Positions 38,910 to 49,402 of a stretch of 64,000 nt of DNA are shown here, piece after piece (the first letter of the stretch is position 1; the number at the start of each line of letters is the position of its first letter). Under the pieces are notes generated by a model. It saw only the letters and a program-made list of their open reading frames with translations. It was not told where the DNA came from and ran no database searches. The stretch is from NCBI GenBank assembly GCA_029010495.1, contig JAQXKO010000005.1:62001-126000 (forward strand), written 5' to 3'. Both the position numbers and the translations under genes were made by a program. This stretch comes from Clostridiales bacterium (GTDB lineage: Bacteria > Bacillota > Clostridia > Lachnospirales > Lachnospiraceae).

Positions 38910-41900
38910 GTGAAGGAAAAAATAGAAAAATTCTCCAAAGGAAAATTTGAATATGAATTACCTGCAATCAGGCTGAGTGAAGACAGGCTGTCACTGACTG
39001 TTGCCTGCGGTAAAAGACTTAGCGGAAGCGTCACTACGGGTAATGAAAGCGGCATGCACATGAAGGGGATTGTATATTCCGATAATCCTCTTGTAACTGT
39101 TACGGACAAGCAGTTTGTAGGATGCGAAAGCATCATTGAATATAATGTAAATGCGGAGTATGCCAAGGTTGGCGACCATATAACGGGTGAGTTCTGCTTT
39201 GTTACTGATTGCGGAGAGATTACCCTTCCGTTTGATTTTGAAGTGGTTTTCCCGGTAATCATGACAATGACAGGACAGATTAAGGATATTAAGGGCTTTT
39301 CCGAGCTTGCCAGGGACAATTATGAGGAGGCAAGACGTATTTTTACAAGTGATGATTTTGAAATCTTTTTAAAATATCACGACCCTTCAGCCGTCCTGTT
39401 AAGAGAGAGACTCCTTCGCGGTCCCGTTATCGACAATGCTTTGGAGGAATTTTTTGTAGCCACAAGAAAGAAGCTTCCTGTTTCAATAAAAGCTTCAAAG
39501 AAGGAGCTGAGCTATGATGTCGGATTCTCGAGCTTTTCGGATACGATAAAGATTAAAAAATCCGGCTGGGGCTATATAGCTTTAGACGTTACAAGTGACA
39601 ACCCATGCATTGAAATTGAGAGAAGCTCGATCAGAAACGAAGATTTCCTCGGCAATGAATTTGAGCTGAAGTTTATTCTGTATCCCGATAAAATGCACAA
39701 GGGAATTAATTATGCAAACATAAAGATTTGCGGATGCGGCAAAGAGATTAATGTGCCGGTAACCATCCATGTGCCTTCCGAGGACAGGGAAACCATGGCC
39801 AATCATGCGGCAGAATCCAGACTTGTTATAAGACTGTGGGAAAATTATCTTGCATATTCAATGAACCAGATTCCACAGGGAAGATATATTGCCGAAACCA
39901 ATTCGATTATTGACAGTATGTCAAAGCTTCCGGGAGCCGATTTACTGTTTGTAAGACTCCTCCGCGTGTCCCTCATGCGTCTTTCGGGCAAGGAAAGTGC
40001 AGCAATAAATGCACTAAACGGTATTTCTGAAGAAGAGCTTGACGGTGCGGACGTACGTACAAAGACCTTTTATTATTATCTTATGGCTGAAAAAGCTGCA
40101 GAAAAGAAGCAGGATATAATCAGAAGGCTGTACGGCTTAAGTGAAGAAAATGACAGGGACTTTTTTATTGAGCTTACACTAATAGCTCTGGAGGACCGCT
40201 TTAAAAAGAACATCAGGCTGCGGCTTGATGAATACAGACATCTTTACGAGGCGGGATGTCATTCGCCGCTTCTTTATATGGAGGCCGCTCGTATTTTAAA
40301 TGACGAGCCGCTGCTTCTTAAGGATGTTACGGAGTTTGAAACAAGCGTTATATTATTTGCCCTGAAGAGAAATTACTGCAAGAGGGACCTGGCGGCATAT
40401 TATGCCAATCTCGTAGTAAAACAGAAGGGATTTGTAAAGAGCGATTTAAATGCCCTTATGGCAATTTATAATAAATTCCAGATTGAGGAAAGTCTGTACG
40501 CAATCTGTCAGCTTCTGATAAGAGGCCACAGAAAGGATGCAAAGTATTTTAAATGGTACAAAAAGGGCGTAGAGGGTAATATAAGACTAGCTGATTTATA
40601 TGAGTATTATATGTACTCAATCAACAAGGATATTGAGGATGACCTTGACCAGTCGGTGCTTATGTATTATGTATATAATTCAAAACTGAATGACCGGCGT
40701 CTTTCATACCTTTATGCCAATATTGTACTTCACAGGGATTCCAATCCTATTGTATATGAAAACTATAAGGAAAAACTCAGAATATTTGCCATGGGTCAGC
40801 TGAGGGCAGGCAGGAACGATAAGAATCTTGCAATCCTGTACGGTGATCTGCTTGGCGATGATAATTACAGAAAGCAGAGCCTTGAGCATCTGGCTAAGGT
40901 TATCTTTAAGCATGAGGTATCATGTGATAGTCCAAATATGAGATATGTATGTGTCAGTCATGCCGAACTGTCCGAGGATGTGGTTGTACCGCTCATTAAC
41001 GGCAGGGCACAGATTGATATTTATACACCGGATGCAATCGTATTTGTGATGGATTCGTCAAATAACCGTTATTATCCTGATGAAACGGTGACGGTTACTC
41101 CGCTTATGGATTATGATTCACTGGCAGCGGCTGCCTTTTCATCAGACAGGGAAACACCGGGGCTGCTCATTAATCTCGGAGCGAAGGCATCAAGACTGCG
41201 CCGTTATGATCAGAACGGAATTGATATCCGTAAGCAGGTAATAGGGCTCGGAGGAATCACTGAGGAGACAAAGGAGAAGTATCTTAGTGATCTGGTGCTT
41301 TACTTCTATGACCATGCCCAGGATGAAATTTCTGATGATGACCTTAAACGTCTTAAATTTAAAGAGCTTAATCCGTTAAGAAGAGGCAAATATATAGGTC
41401 TTCTTATTTTGAGAGAGCAGTATACGATAGCCATGAAGCTGATGGAGGAATGCGGCTTTATGGAGGTTGACATAAAGCTTCTTGAAAAGTTTGCCATTTC
41501 GCTTCCTCAGGCAGTTCTTTCAAGGGAAAATAAGACTCTGCTGGAGATTATGCATCACCTTTATGCAAATGGCAGAAGAAACGAAAAGATACTTATCTAT
41601 CTTGTAAGCTTTTATAACGGTCCTACAATGGATATGATTGCACTCTGGCAGGTGGCTTGTCTTGCGCAGTGTGCCACTTCGGAATTTGATGAGAGGATAA
41701 TAGGTCAGATTCTCTTTACGGAAAGCTATCTTCCGTATGCGGAGCAGGTATATGTACATTACCACAGAAGAGCCAAGAACAGAGTACTTACAAAGGCTTA
41801 TTTTAACTATCTTTCATACAAATATCTCATATCGGACGTGCCTGTTTCACCGGCAGTCATGGAGATATTTAAGAGGGAAACATACTTTGAACGCAATGAT

Positions 41901-42449
41901 ATGGTTATGCTTGCATGTCTTAAGCAGCTTGCGCTTGCAGATGAGCTTACAAGGGAAGAAATCGAGTTTGCAAGAACAGGCCTGGATCTTATGGATTCCA
42001 AGGGTAAGATATTACCATGCTTTACTAATTTCGGCAGGTATTTTCCTCTTCCTGAAAATATGGAGGACAAGATTTACATTGAATATTTTACTAATCCGGA
42101 GCACAGAGTTACAATTCACATAGCTACAAGGCTGGACGGCAAGAGAATAGTAAAGGCTGAGCCTATGAGAAACGTATGCTACGGAATTTTTGTAAAGGAA
42201 ATAGTGCTTTTTTCACAGGAAACAATAGATTATGTTATTTCTGATGATGACGGAGTAAATGTCATAAGTGCTGAAAGAAAGACTCTTACAGGTCCTGAGA
42301 AGTCAGACGGTAACAGTAAATCAAGATTTAATTCAATTAACAATATTATTAATGCGCGAAAAGCGGAGGACAGAAGTAAAGCAATAGAGCTTCTCAATGA
42401 TTATGTTAAGAGGGAATTTGCTATATCCCAGCTTTTCAGGGAAATATAG
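38910..42449 (+). CDS. Large cytoplasmic protein of unknown function (resembles DUF5717 family): N-terminal beta/Ig-like regions plus alpha-solenoid
   Basis: GTG start after ggggaggcagagtacaGTG; no signal peptide; two beta-rich N-terminal segments then long TPR-like helical array. DUF label from memory, not searched. Confidence 0.65.
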   Translation: MKEKIEKFSKGKFEYELPAIRLSEDRLSLTVACGKRLSGSVTTGNESGMHMKGIVYSDNPLVTVTDKQFVGCESIIEYNVNAEYAKVGDHITGEFCFVTDCGEITLPFDFEVVFPVIMTMTGQIKDIKGFSELARDNYEEARRIFTSDDFEIFLKYHDPSAVLLRERLLRGPVIDNALEEFFVATRKKLPVSIKASKKELSYDVGFSSFSDTIKIKKSGWGYIALDVTSDNPCIEIERSSIRNEDFLGNEFELKFILYPDKMHKGINYANIKICGCGKEINVPVTIHVPSEDRETMANHAAESRLVIRLWENYLAYSMNQIPQGRYIAETNSIIDSMSKLPGADLLFVRLLRVSLMRLSGKESAAINALNGISEEELDGADVRTKTFYYYLMAEKAAEKKQDIIRRLYGLSEENDRDFFIELTLIALEDRFKKNIRLRLDEYRHLYEAGCHSPLLYMEAARILNDEPLLLKDVTEFETSVILFALKRNYCKRDLAAYYANLVVKQKGFVKSDLNALMAIYNKFQIEESLYAICQLLIRGHRKDAKYFKWYKKGVEGNIRLADLYEYYMYSINKDIEDDLDQSVLMYYVYNSKLNDRRLSYLYANIVLHRDSNPIVYENYKEKLRIFAMGQLRAGRNDKNLAILYGDLLGDDNYRKQSLEHLAKVIFKHEVSCDSPNMRYVCVSHAELSEDVVVPLINGRAQIDIYTPDAIVFVMDSSNNRYYPDETVTVTPLMDYDSLAAAAFSSDRETPGLLINLGAKASRLRRYDQNGIDIRKQVIGLGGITEETKEKYLSDLVLYFYDHAQDEISDDDLKRLKFKELNPLRRGKYIGLLILREQYTIAMKLMEECGFMEVDIKLLEKFAISLPQAVLSRENKTLLEIMHHLYANGRRNEKILIYLVSFYNGPTMDMIALWQVACLAQCATSEFDERIIGQILFTESYLPYAEQVYVHYHRRAKNRVLTKAYFNYLSYKYLISDVPVSPAVMEIFKRETYFERNDMVMLACLKQLALADELTREEIEFARTGLDLMDSKGKILPCFTNFGRYFPLPENMEDKIYIEYFTNPEHRVTIHIATRLDGKRIVKAEPMRNVCYGIFVKEIVLFSQETIDYVISDDDGVNVISAERKTLTGPEKSDGNSKSRFNSINNIINARKAEDRSKAIELLNDYVKREFAISQLFREI

Positions 42450-42458
42450 GTTTAATTA

Positions 42459-43745
42459 TTGATTGAAAGGCCAGTTATGGAAACAGCTAATACACAAAGA
42501 TCATTAATAGTCGGTTTTGAACTGGGCGTAGCCACAACGCAGATATCAGTAAGCGTTAACGGAGGCGACCCTGAGTCAGTAAGCGTATCTCCCGGCAAAA
42601 ATATGTTTCTTATTCCTACGGCGCTTTGTGTCAGAAGTGATACAAGGGACTGGCTGTTTGGAGATGAGGCAATTCGTAATAAGAACAGGGATGCCGGACA
42701 GTTTGTTGAGAATCTTATATCCTATGTGGAAAATGATGAGGTTATAAGCATTTTCGGAACTGATTATGACGGTAATGCTCTGATTGAAAAATTTATCCGT
42801 AAGGCATTTACGGCTCTCAGACAGCGATATCTTCAGGACAGGATTGAAATGATTGTAATCACAGTCAGAAATAAGACAGATAAGCTGGTGGAGGCTGTTG
42901 AAAATGCTTTTGCGGCTATAGGCTACGATATGTCTGCCATAAAAATTCTGAGCTATATGGAAGCATTTATGTATTATTCCGTAAGTCAGAGAAAAGAGCT
43001 CTGGGCCAATGATGTGGCACTTTTTGATTTCGACGAGAAGGGCTTAAAGTATTATCAGCTTTCCACTTCAAAAAAGCAGCTTCCTGTTACCGTTACGGCA
43101 TCGGGCAGTGATTTGTCGGACGAGCTCAGCTATGACATGCTATATGCGATGGTTGATTCAAGGGTTGCGGGAATACTTAAGGGTATTACCGACAGGCTTT
43201 TACATCGTCAGATATTGTCGACGATATATTTTACGGGTGCAGGCTTTGACGGAGACTGGGCAAATGAGGTTATCAAATCACTTTGTCCCGGCAGACGCGT
43301 CTTTAAGGGTCAGAACCTCTATGCAAAGGGTGCGGCCTATTACGGACTTATCTGCAATAATGAGGCTTATAAGGATTTTCTTTTCCTTACGGATAACCAG
43401 GTACGATATTCAGTATCCGTCAGAATGTTTAAGGATAACAGAATAGGAGAATTTCCGATAGTAAATGCAGGCACGGACTGGAGAAAGGTCAATGCAAGAA
43501 CTGTCGGCATACTGGATGATACGGACGAGGTATTCTTTACCCTGTTTCATACAGTGCGAAAGGAAACCAAGCATGTAATAATGAGCCTGCGCAATATTGA
43601 GCAGCGTGAGAACAAGACGACAAGGGTTCATGTGAGCGCCCGGTTTATTGACAGGGATACACTTGTACTTACAATAAAGGACTTGGGCTTCGGGGAGTTT
43701 TTCAGTAACTCTTACCGGGTATGGGAGAAGGTTATTACGTTTTAG
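42459..43745 (+). CDS. Divergent Hsp70/actin-fold (ASKHA-like) protein (resembles DUF5716 family)
   Basis: VGFELGVATTQISV (phosphate-1-like), IYFTGAGFDGDWANEVIKSLCPGRRVFKGQNLYAKGAAYYGL (adenosine/late Hsp70-like), C-terminal beta-rich segment TTRVHVSARFIDRDTLVLTIKDLGFGEF. Confidence 0.6.
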   Translation: MIERPVMETANTQRSLIVGFELGVATTQISVSVNGGDPESVSVSPGKNMFLIPTALCVRSDTRDWLFGDEAIRNKNRDAGQFVENLISYVENDEVISIFGTDYDGNALIEKFIRKAFTALRQRYLQDRIEMIVITVRNKTDKLVEAVENAFAAIGYDMSAIKILSYMEAFMYYSVSQRKELWANDVALFDFDEKGLKYYQLSTSKKQLPVTVTASGSDLSDELSYDMLYAMVDSRVAGILKGITDRLLHRQILSTIYFTGAGFDGDWANEVIKSLCPGRRVFKGQNLYAKGAAYYGLICNNEAYKDFLFLTDNQVRYSVSVRMFKDNRIGEFPIVNAGTDWRKVNARTVGILDDTDEVFFTLFHTVRKETKHVIMSLRNIEQRENKTTRVHVSARFIDRDTLVLTIKDLGFGEFFSNSYRVWEKVITF

Positions 43746-43758
43746 GAGAGACAAAAAA

Positions 43759-44589
43759 GTGGGTAAGTTTATATTTTGTATAGGTAACAAGGCAAAAACT
43801 CCGTATACCTTTTCCTCGACAGGTGTAAGCGTCTATACTATGGAGGAGCTTTGTTATTACCTTTATCACAACATAGATACCCTGGAAGAGGATTTATCAA
43901 GTCAGTCCCTTGTTACCTGGATAGGAACAGAGCTTGGCATTAAGGACAGGGCGGATTTCCTTGACCAGCTTATGCAGCGCGGTGCGGGACTTAAGGATTT
44001 GGTCGTATCGATTTTTTGCAGCACCGATTATTATACCGAGGAGGAAATAAATCATCTTATTTCCGAAATAGACGCACTTTATGATATGCTTCCGGTAGAA
44101 CGGAAAAAACGTCATGCAGACATGCTTATGAAATTCGGCAGACACTGTGAAGCCGGCTTTGAATACAGAAGCCTTATTGATGATAAGGACTTTGTGCAGT
44201 TATCGGATGTTGACCAGGGCAATGTGTACCACAATACAGCGGTTATCAACGCCAGGGAGGGCAGATTTCAGACTGCTGCAAGATATTTTGATAAGGCATA
44301 CAGAAAGAATCATAACAGGGAAAGCCTCTGTCAGTATCTGTACTCTTTAAAGCTGTCAGGCGATGATGAGGCATTTGACAGGGAGATTAATTCCTACAGT
44401 GATGATGCTGAGCTGATAAGACGAGTCGAAAACCAGTTTTATTTTGTGGAGGATAACAGAGAATATAATGCGGAATACATGAGTGTTCTAAAGCTTATGG
44501 AACTTTCGGGAAGAGCCTCGGATGTGGATTTCTGGTGGCTGTTCGATGATACTCTTAACCGTATTAAAAAAGCATACAGAGAAAATTAA
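43759..44589 (+). CDS. TPR-like helical protein of unknown function, third gene of cassette
   Basis: GTG start; VYHNTAVINAREGRFQTAARYFDKAYRKNHNRESLCQYLYSLKLSGDDE resembles TPR. Confidence 0.55.
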   Translation: MGKFIFCIGNKAKTPYTFSSTGVSVYTMEELCYYLYHNIDTLEEDLSSQSLVTWIGTELGIKDRADFLDQLMQRGAGLKDLVVSIFCSTDYYTEEEINHLISEIDALYDMLPVERKKRHADMLMKFGRHCEAGFEYRSLIDDKDFVQLSDVDQGNVYHNTAVINAREGRFQTAARYFDKAYRKNHNRESLCQYLYSLKLSGDDEAFDREINSYSDDAELIRRVENQFYFVEDNREYNAEYMSVLKLMELSGRASDVDFWWLFDDTLNRIKKAYREN

Positions 44590-44607
44590 GGTGAAAGGAA
44601 TCACAAT

Positions 44608-47274
44608 ATGAAGGAACTTGCAAAGAATTATAATCCAAAAGAAATCGAAGACGATTTATATGAGAGATGGGAAACGAAAAAGTATTTTCATGCCAGGGTT
44701 AATCCTGAGAAGAAACCGTTTACAATCGTAATTCCTCCTCCGAATATTACGGGACAGCTCCATATGGGTCATGCTCTTGACAATACAATGCAGGATATTC
44801 TTATCCGATATAAGAGGATGGCAGGCTACGAGGCACTCTGGCTTCCGGGAACAGATCATGCTTCTATTGCAACAGAGGCAAAAATCGTGGAGGCAATGGC
44901 TAAGGAGGGACTTACAAAGGAGGACCTCGGACGTGAAAAATTCCTTGAGCGTGCATGGGACTGGAAGGCTCAGTACGGCGGGAGAATCGTAAAGCAGCTC
45001 AGAAAGCTCGGTTCATCCTGTGACTGGGACAGAGAGCGCTTTACAATGGATGAGGGCTGCAATAAGGCTGTTAAAGAGGTGTTTTATAACCTTTATAACA
45101 AGGGACTTATCTACAGGGGCGAGAGAATCATCAACTGGTGTCCTCACTGCTTAACCTCCATTTCGGATGCTGAGGTAAACTATGAGGATCAGGCAGGTCA
45201 TTTCTGGCATCTTCGTTATCCTTATGCTGACGGCAGCGGCTATATTGAGATGGCTACCACAAGACCTGAGACAATGCTTGGTGATACTGCCGTAGCCGTT
45301 AATCCGAAGGATGAGAGATATAAGGACTGTATCGGAAAAATGATAAAGCTTCCGCTTGTAGGGCGACTTATCCCTGTTGTTGCGGATGATTATGTAGAAA
45401 TGGATTTCGGAACAGGTGTCGTAAAGATTACTCCTGCTCATGATCCAAATGACTTTGAGGTAGGTCTCAGACATAACCTTCCCGTAATCAACGTTCTTAC
45501 GGAAGACGCAAAGATTGTTGACGAATATGAAAAATATGCAGGAATGGACCGCTACGAGGCAAGAGAGGCTATTGTTAAGGATTTGCAGGAGTGCGGAGCA
45601 CTTACAAGAATAGAGGATTACAGCCATAACGTAGGGACCTGTTATCGCTGCGGAACTACGGTAGAGCCAAGAGTATCAAAGCAGTGGTTTGTAAAGATGG
45701 AGCCTCTTGCCGGTCCGGCAATTGAAGCCGTTAAAACAGGTAAGACACAGTTCGTGCCTGAGCATTTTGACAAGACATATTATCATTGGCTTGAAAATAT
45801 CCGTGACTGGTGTATTTCACGTCAGCTCTGGTGGGGTCACAGAATACCTGCATTTTACTGTGATGACTGCGGTGAAATGACGGTAACAAAGGAGGATGGC
45901 TGCAACTGTCCTAAGTGCGGTAAGCCTATGCGTCAGGACCCTGATACGCTTGATACATGGTTCAGCTCGGCATTATGGCCTTTCTCGACACTCGGCTGGC
46001 CTGAGAAGACTCCTGATTTTGAATATTTTTATCCGACCTCAACACTTGTAACGGGCTATGATATCATATTCTTCTGGGTAATAAGAATGATGTTCTCGGG
46101 ACTTGAGCATACAGGACAGGTACCGTTTAACAAGGTGCTTATACACGGACTCGTACGTGATTCACAGGGACGTAAGATGAGCAAGTCGCTCGGAAACGGA
46201 ATTGACCCGCTTGAGGTTATAGACAAATATGGTGCTGATGCACTCAGATTTACGCTGATTACAGGCAATGCACCGGGTAATGACATGCGTTTCTATTGGG
46301 AAAGAATTGAAGCCAGCAGAAACTTCGCAAATAAGGTGTGGAATGCAAGCCGTTTCATTATGATGAATATGGATCAGATGGGCGAGGACGGCAAGGTGGC
46401 AGATGTTGACCCTGCATCACTTACAGAGGCGGATAAGTGGATTCTCGGTACATGCAATGATGTAATAAAGTCAGTAACCGATAACCTTGAAAGCTATGAG
46501 CTTGGTGTAGCTGCTCAGAAAATTTACGATTTTATCTGGGAAGAGCTTTGCGACTGGTATATCGAAATGGTTAAGCCTCGTCTGTACGGTGATGACCAGG
46601 CAAGCAGGAAGGCTGCAATATGGACGCTCAGAAGCGTGCTTACCGATTCTCTTAAGCTTCTTCACCCATATATGCCGTTTGTTACAGAGGAGATTTACTG
46701 TACACTTAAGGAGGCAGAGGGTGTATTTGATGATAATACTTCCATTATGATTTCAGACTGGCCTGTATATAAAGAGGAGTTTGCTTTTACGGCCGAAAAG
46801 GAGGCAACATCACTTATTAAAGAGGCTGTCAAAGCGGTAAGAGCACTCAGAACAGGAATGAACGTACCTCCTTCAAGAAAGGCAAAGATTTTTGTTGTAA
46901 GTGAGGATGAGGGCGTTCAGAGAATTTTTGAAAACGGAAACGTATTTTTCAGGACACTCGCATATGCTTCGGAAATTGTTATTCAAGGTGACAAGCAGGG
47001 AATAGATGAGGATGCGGTATCGACAATTATTCCTATGGCAACGCTCTACATTCCTTTTGCCGACCTCGTTGATATTGATAAGGAAATCGAACGTCTCACA
47101 AAGGAGGCTGCAAGACTTGAAGGTGAGATTAAGCGTTCAAACGGTATGCTTAACAACGAGAAGTTTATAAGCAAGGCTCCTCAGGCAAAGGTTGATGAGG
47201 AAAAGGCTAAGCTTGTAAAATATACCGCAATGCTTTCACAGGTTAATGAAAGACTTGCTCATTTGTCCAAATAA
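44608..47274 (+). CDS. valS: Valyl-tRNA synthetase
   Basis: PPPNITGQLHMGHALDNTMQDIL (HIGH), GRKMSKSLGNGIDPLEVID (KMSKS), C-terminal coiled coil. Confidence 0.98.
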   Translation: MKELAKNYNPKEIEDDLYERWETKKYFHARVNPEKKPFTIVIPPPNITGQLHMGHALDNTMQDILIRYKRMAGYEALWLPGTDHASIATEAKIVEAMAKEGLTKEDLGREKFLERAWDWKAQYGGRIVKQLRKLGSSCDWDRERFTMDEGCNKAVKEVFYNLYNKGLIYRGERIINWCPHCLTSISDAEVNYEDQAGHFWHLRYPYADGSGYIEMATTRPETMLGDTAVAVNPKDERYKDCIGKMIKLPLVGRLIPVVADDYVEMDFGTGVVKITPAHDPNDFEVGLRHNLPVINVLTEDAKIVDEYEKYAGMDRYEAREAIVKDLQECGALTRIEDYSHNVGTCYRCGTTVEPRVSKQWFVKMEPLAGPAIEAVKTGKTQFVPEHFDKTYYHWLENIRDWCISRQLWWGHRIPAFYCDDCGEMTVTKEDGCNCPKCGKPMRQDPDTLDTWFSSALWPFSTLGWPEKTPDFEYFYPTSTLVTGYDIIFFWVIRMMFSGLEHTGQVPFNKVLIHGLVRDSQGRKMSKSLGNGIDPLEVIDKYGADALRFTLITGNAPGNDMRFYWERIEASRNFANKVWNASRFIMMNMDQMGEDGKVADVDPASLTEADKWILGTCNDVIKSVTDNLESYELGVAAQKIYDFIWEELCDWYIEMVKPRLYGDDQASRKAAIWTLRSVLTDSLKLLHPYMPFVTEEIYCTLKEAEGVFDDNTSIMISDWPVYKEEFAFTAEKEATSLIKEAVKAVRALRTGMNVPPSRKAKIFVVSEDEGVQRIFENGNVFFRTLAYASEIVIQGDKQGIDEDAVSTIIPMATLYIPFADLVDIDKEIERLTKEAARLEGEIKRSNGMLNNEKFISKAPQAKVDEEKAKLVKYTAMLSQVNERLAHLSK

Positions 47275-47402
47275 ATAATATAATGCCGATTGGGGCAGGC
47301 ACATGTCGAAGACTGCCCCATGAATTTATAAGACTCAGCCTTTATAATATTGTAATCCGACAAATAATAAATTATGATATGTATAAGGCTATTGGAGGAA
47401 AA

Positions 47403-47555
47403 ATGTTTAATTTTGATGAAGAAATTGCCGGATTTTCACCTTCTCTCGAGATAGATCAGGCAGAGGAGGCAGTGCTTGACAGTAAAAATATCGACATAAC
47501 CGATATACTCGAAGCATTGCTCCATTCCGGAAAAGAGACGAGGGAAACAAAATGA
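47403..47555 (+). CDS. Small acidic protein, unknown
   Basis: 50-aa ORF (MFNFDEEIAGFSPSLEIDQAEEAVLDSKNIDITDILEALLHSGKETRETK) with SD ttggaggaaaaATG, overlapping start of next gene. Confidence 0.6.
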   Translation: MFNFDEEIAGFSPSLEIDQAEEAVLDSKNIDITDILEALLHSGKETRETK

Positions 47556-49012
47556 TATGTCCGAATTGTGGGTCACCGGCGCTAGTCAAAAGAGGCTATT
47601 GTGAAAAATGCGGCCATGATTTGTCCATGCAGAGGAAGGCTCATAAGCTTGCCCATTATTATTATAATAAAGGTCTTGCGAGAGCCAGAATTCACGACTT
47701 GTACGGAGCAATATCAATGCTTAAAAGAAGCATCGAGCTTGAAAAGGAGTTTGTTGATGCAAGGAATCTTCTCGGCTTGTGCTATTTTGAAATAGGAGAG
47801 GCGGCATGTGCATTACGCGAATGGATTGTTTCAAAAAATATTAAAGATAATAATCCAATGGCAGACCGGTATTTGTCTATTATTTCAAATAACCAGACAA
47901 AACTTAAAAATTATAAGCTTGCAATAAGCAAATATAACAGCGGACTCAGTCTGTGCAGACAGGGAGGCTTTGATCTTGCGTTAATACAGCTTAAAAAAGC
48001 AGTAACGCTTAATCCGGATTATGTTAAGGCATGGCAGCTTCTGGCAATCGTGTATCTGACAGACGGTGATTATGAAAGAGCAAGAAAGTGCCTGCGCCGC
48101 AGCTTAAAGACGGATATCGCAAACCCTGTTTCCCTGCGATATATGAAGGAAATCAGGGATGAACGTTATAAAAAGGCTTCCGATTATGTCAATATTCCCG
48201 AACCCTCCGAGGAAGACAGGGATGCATTAAGAATACTTAACGGCAAGCCTCTTACAGCCGATATAAGGCCGAATTATTCTTACAGGGATTCTACAGGGGA
48301 TACAAAGGTATTTTTAAGTCTTCTGTCGGGTATACTGCTTGGTATAATGGTTGTATATTTTCTTGTCGTGCCGGGCATCAGGCAGTCCCTAAAGCAGGAT
48401 TATTTAAGCGAGCAGAAAAAATACGGCGATGAGATGACTCAGTATCTTACACGTATGGATTCGCTTGAAAAGGAAAATGCATCTCTTGTATCAAAGCTGG
48501 AAATGTCGGATATGACCGTAAGTGAGCTGCAGGCAAAGATAAAATCCTTATCAGATGAAAAGCATTTTAATCATGTGCTTGCCATGGTTAAGTATTTTAT
48601 TGAAATATCATCCGGGGAAGAGGAACCTTCCGAATTTGAGATGTATATGTTAAGGAAGTATATGGAGGCTGTTACGGAGAGCGAGAAGAGTGCTCCGGAG
48701 GCCAAGGCAATGTGGGATATGGTAGTCAGCACATATCCGGATGTGCTAAAGGCTACAGTTGCAGGCTCGATTCTCTTTGAAAAGGGAAAGGAATACTATG
48801 ATAAGGGCGATAATACCAATGCAAATAAAATGTTTTTATTCTGCTACGGTGAATCACCTGACAATGAGGAAAACCTTTATCACCTTGCCAAAACATACCA
48901 GCTGTTAAAGGATAATACCAATGCAAAGAAGTATTATCAGGAATATAAAAATAAGTTCCCGGCAGGAAGCTATATTACCGAAGTCGAGGAATGGTTAAAT
49001 TCAGTTTCATAA
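47552..49012 (+). CDS. Zinc-ribbon, TPR, single-TM protein
   Basis: MICPNCGSPALVKRGYCEKCG ribbon, TPR units (AISMLKRSIELEKEFVDARNLLGLCYFEIG...), TM VFLSLLSGILLGIMVVYFLVV, extracytoplasmic TPRs. Confidence 0.75.
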   Translation: MICPNCGSPALVKRGYCEKCGHDLSMQRKAHKLAHYYYNKGLARARIHDLYGAISMLKRSIELEKEFVDARNLLGLCYFEIGEAACALREWIVSKNIKDNNPMADRYLSIISNNQTKLKNYKLAISKYNSGLSLCRQGGFDLALIQLKKAVTLNPDYVKAWQLLAIVYLTDGDYERARKCLRRSLKTDIANPVSLRYMKEIRDERYKKASDYVNIPEPSEEDRDALRILNGKPLTADIRPNYSYRDSTGDTKVFLSLLSGILLGIMVVYFLVVPGIRQSLKQDYLSEQKKYGDEMTQYLTRMDSLEKENASLVSKLEMSDMTVSELQAKIKSLSDEKHFNHVLAMVKYFIEISSGEEEPSEFEMYMLRKYMEAVTESEKSAPEAKAMWDMVVSTYPDVLKATVAGSILFEKGKEYYDKGDNTNANKMFLFCYGESPDNEENLYHLAKTYQLLKDNTNAKKYYQEYKNKFPAGSYITEVEEWLNSVS

Positions 49013-49075
49013 GATTTTACAAAGGCTAAAGAAAAAAGATTTTCTTTGGCCTTTTTTGTTTTAGGAGGAGTTATT

Positions 49076-49402
49076 GTGGAAAATGCTTCAGCTAAATATG
49101 AGGTAAAAAGAGGAGTTCTGTATATCTGCCCGAAGGGGGATATAGACCACGAAAAGACAGTTAAGCTGAGAGAATGTGCCGACCGGATGATTGACGAATG
49201 GAAGGTTAACAGTATTGTGCTGGATTTCAGGGAGGTGGATTTTATAGACAGTGCAGGCATAGGCTTTGTGATGGGCAGATACAGGAAAATATGTCATAGC
49301 GGCGGAAGGATAAAGGCAGTAAATGTCGGACCGTATGTGGGGCGCATACTGAAATATTCAGGGCTTCATCAGATAATGGAAATTGAAGATAAGGAGGGAT
49401 GA
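49076..49402 (+). CDS. spoIIAA: Anti-sigma F factor antagonist SpoIIAA (STAS)
   Basis: LDFREVDFIDSAGIGFVMGRYRKI; GTG start with SD aggaggagttattGTG; syntenic with spoIIAB-sigF. Confidence 0.92.
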   Translation: MENASAKYEVKRGVLYICPKGDIDHEKTVKLRECADRMIDEWKVNSIVLDFREVDFIDSAGIGFVMGRYRKICHSGGRIKAVNVGPYVGRILKYSGLHQIMEIEDKEG

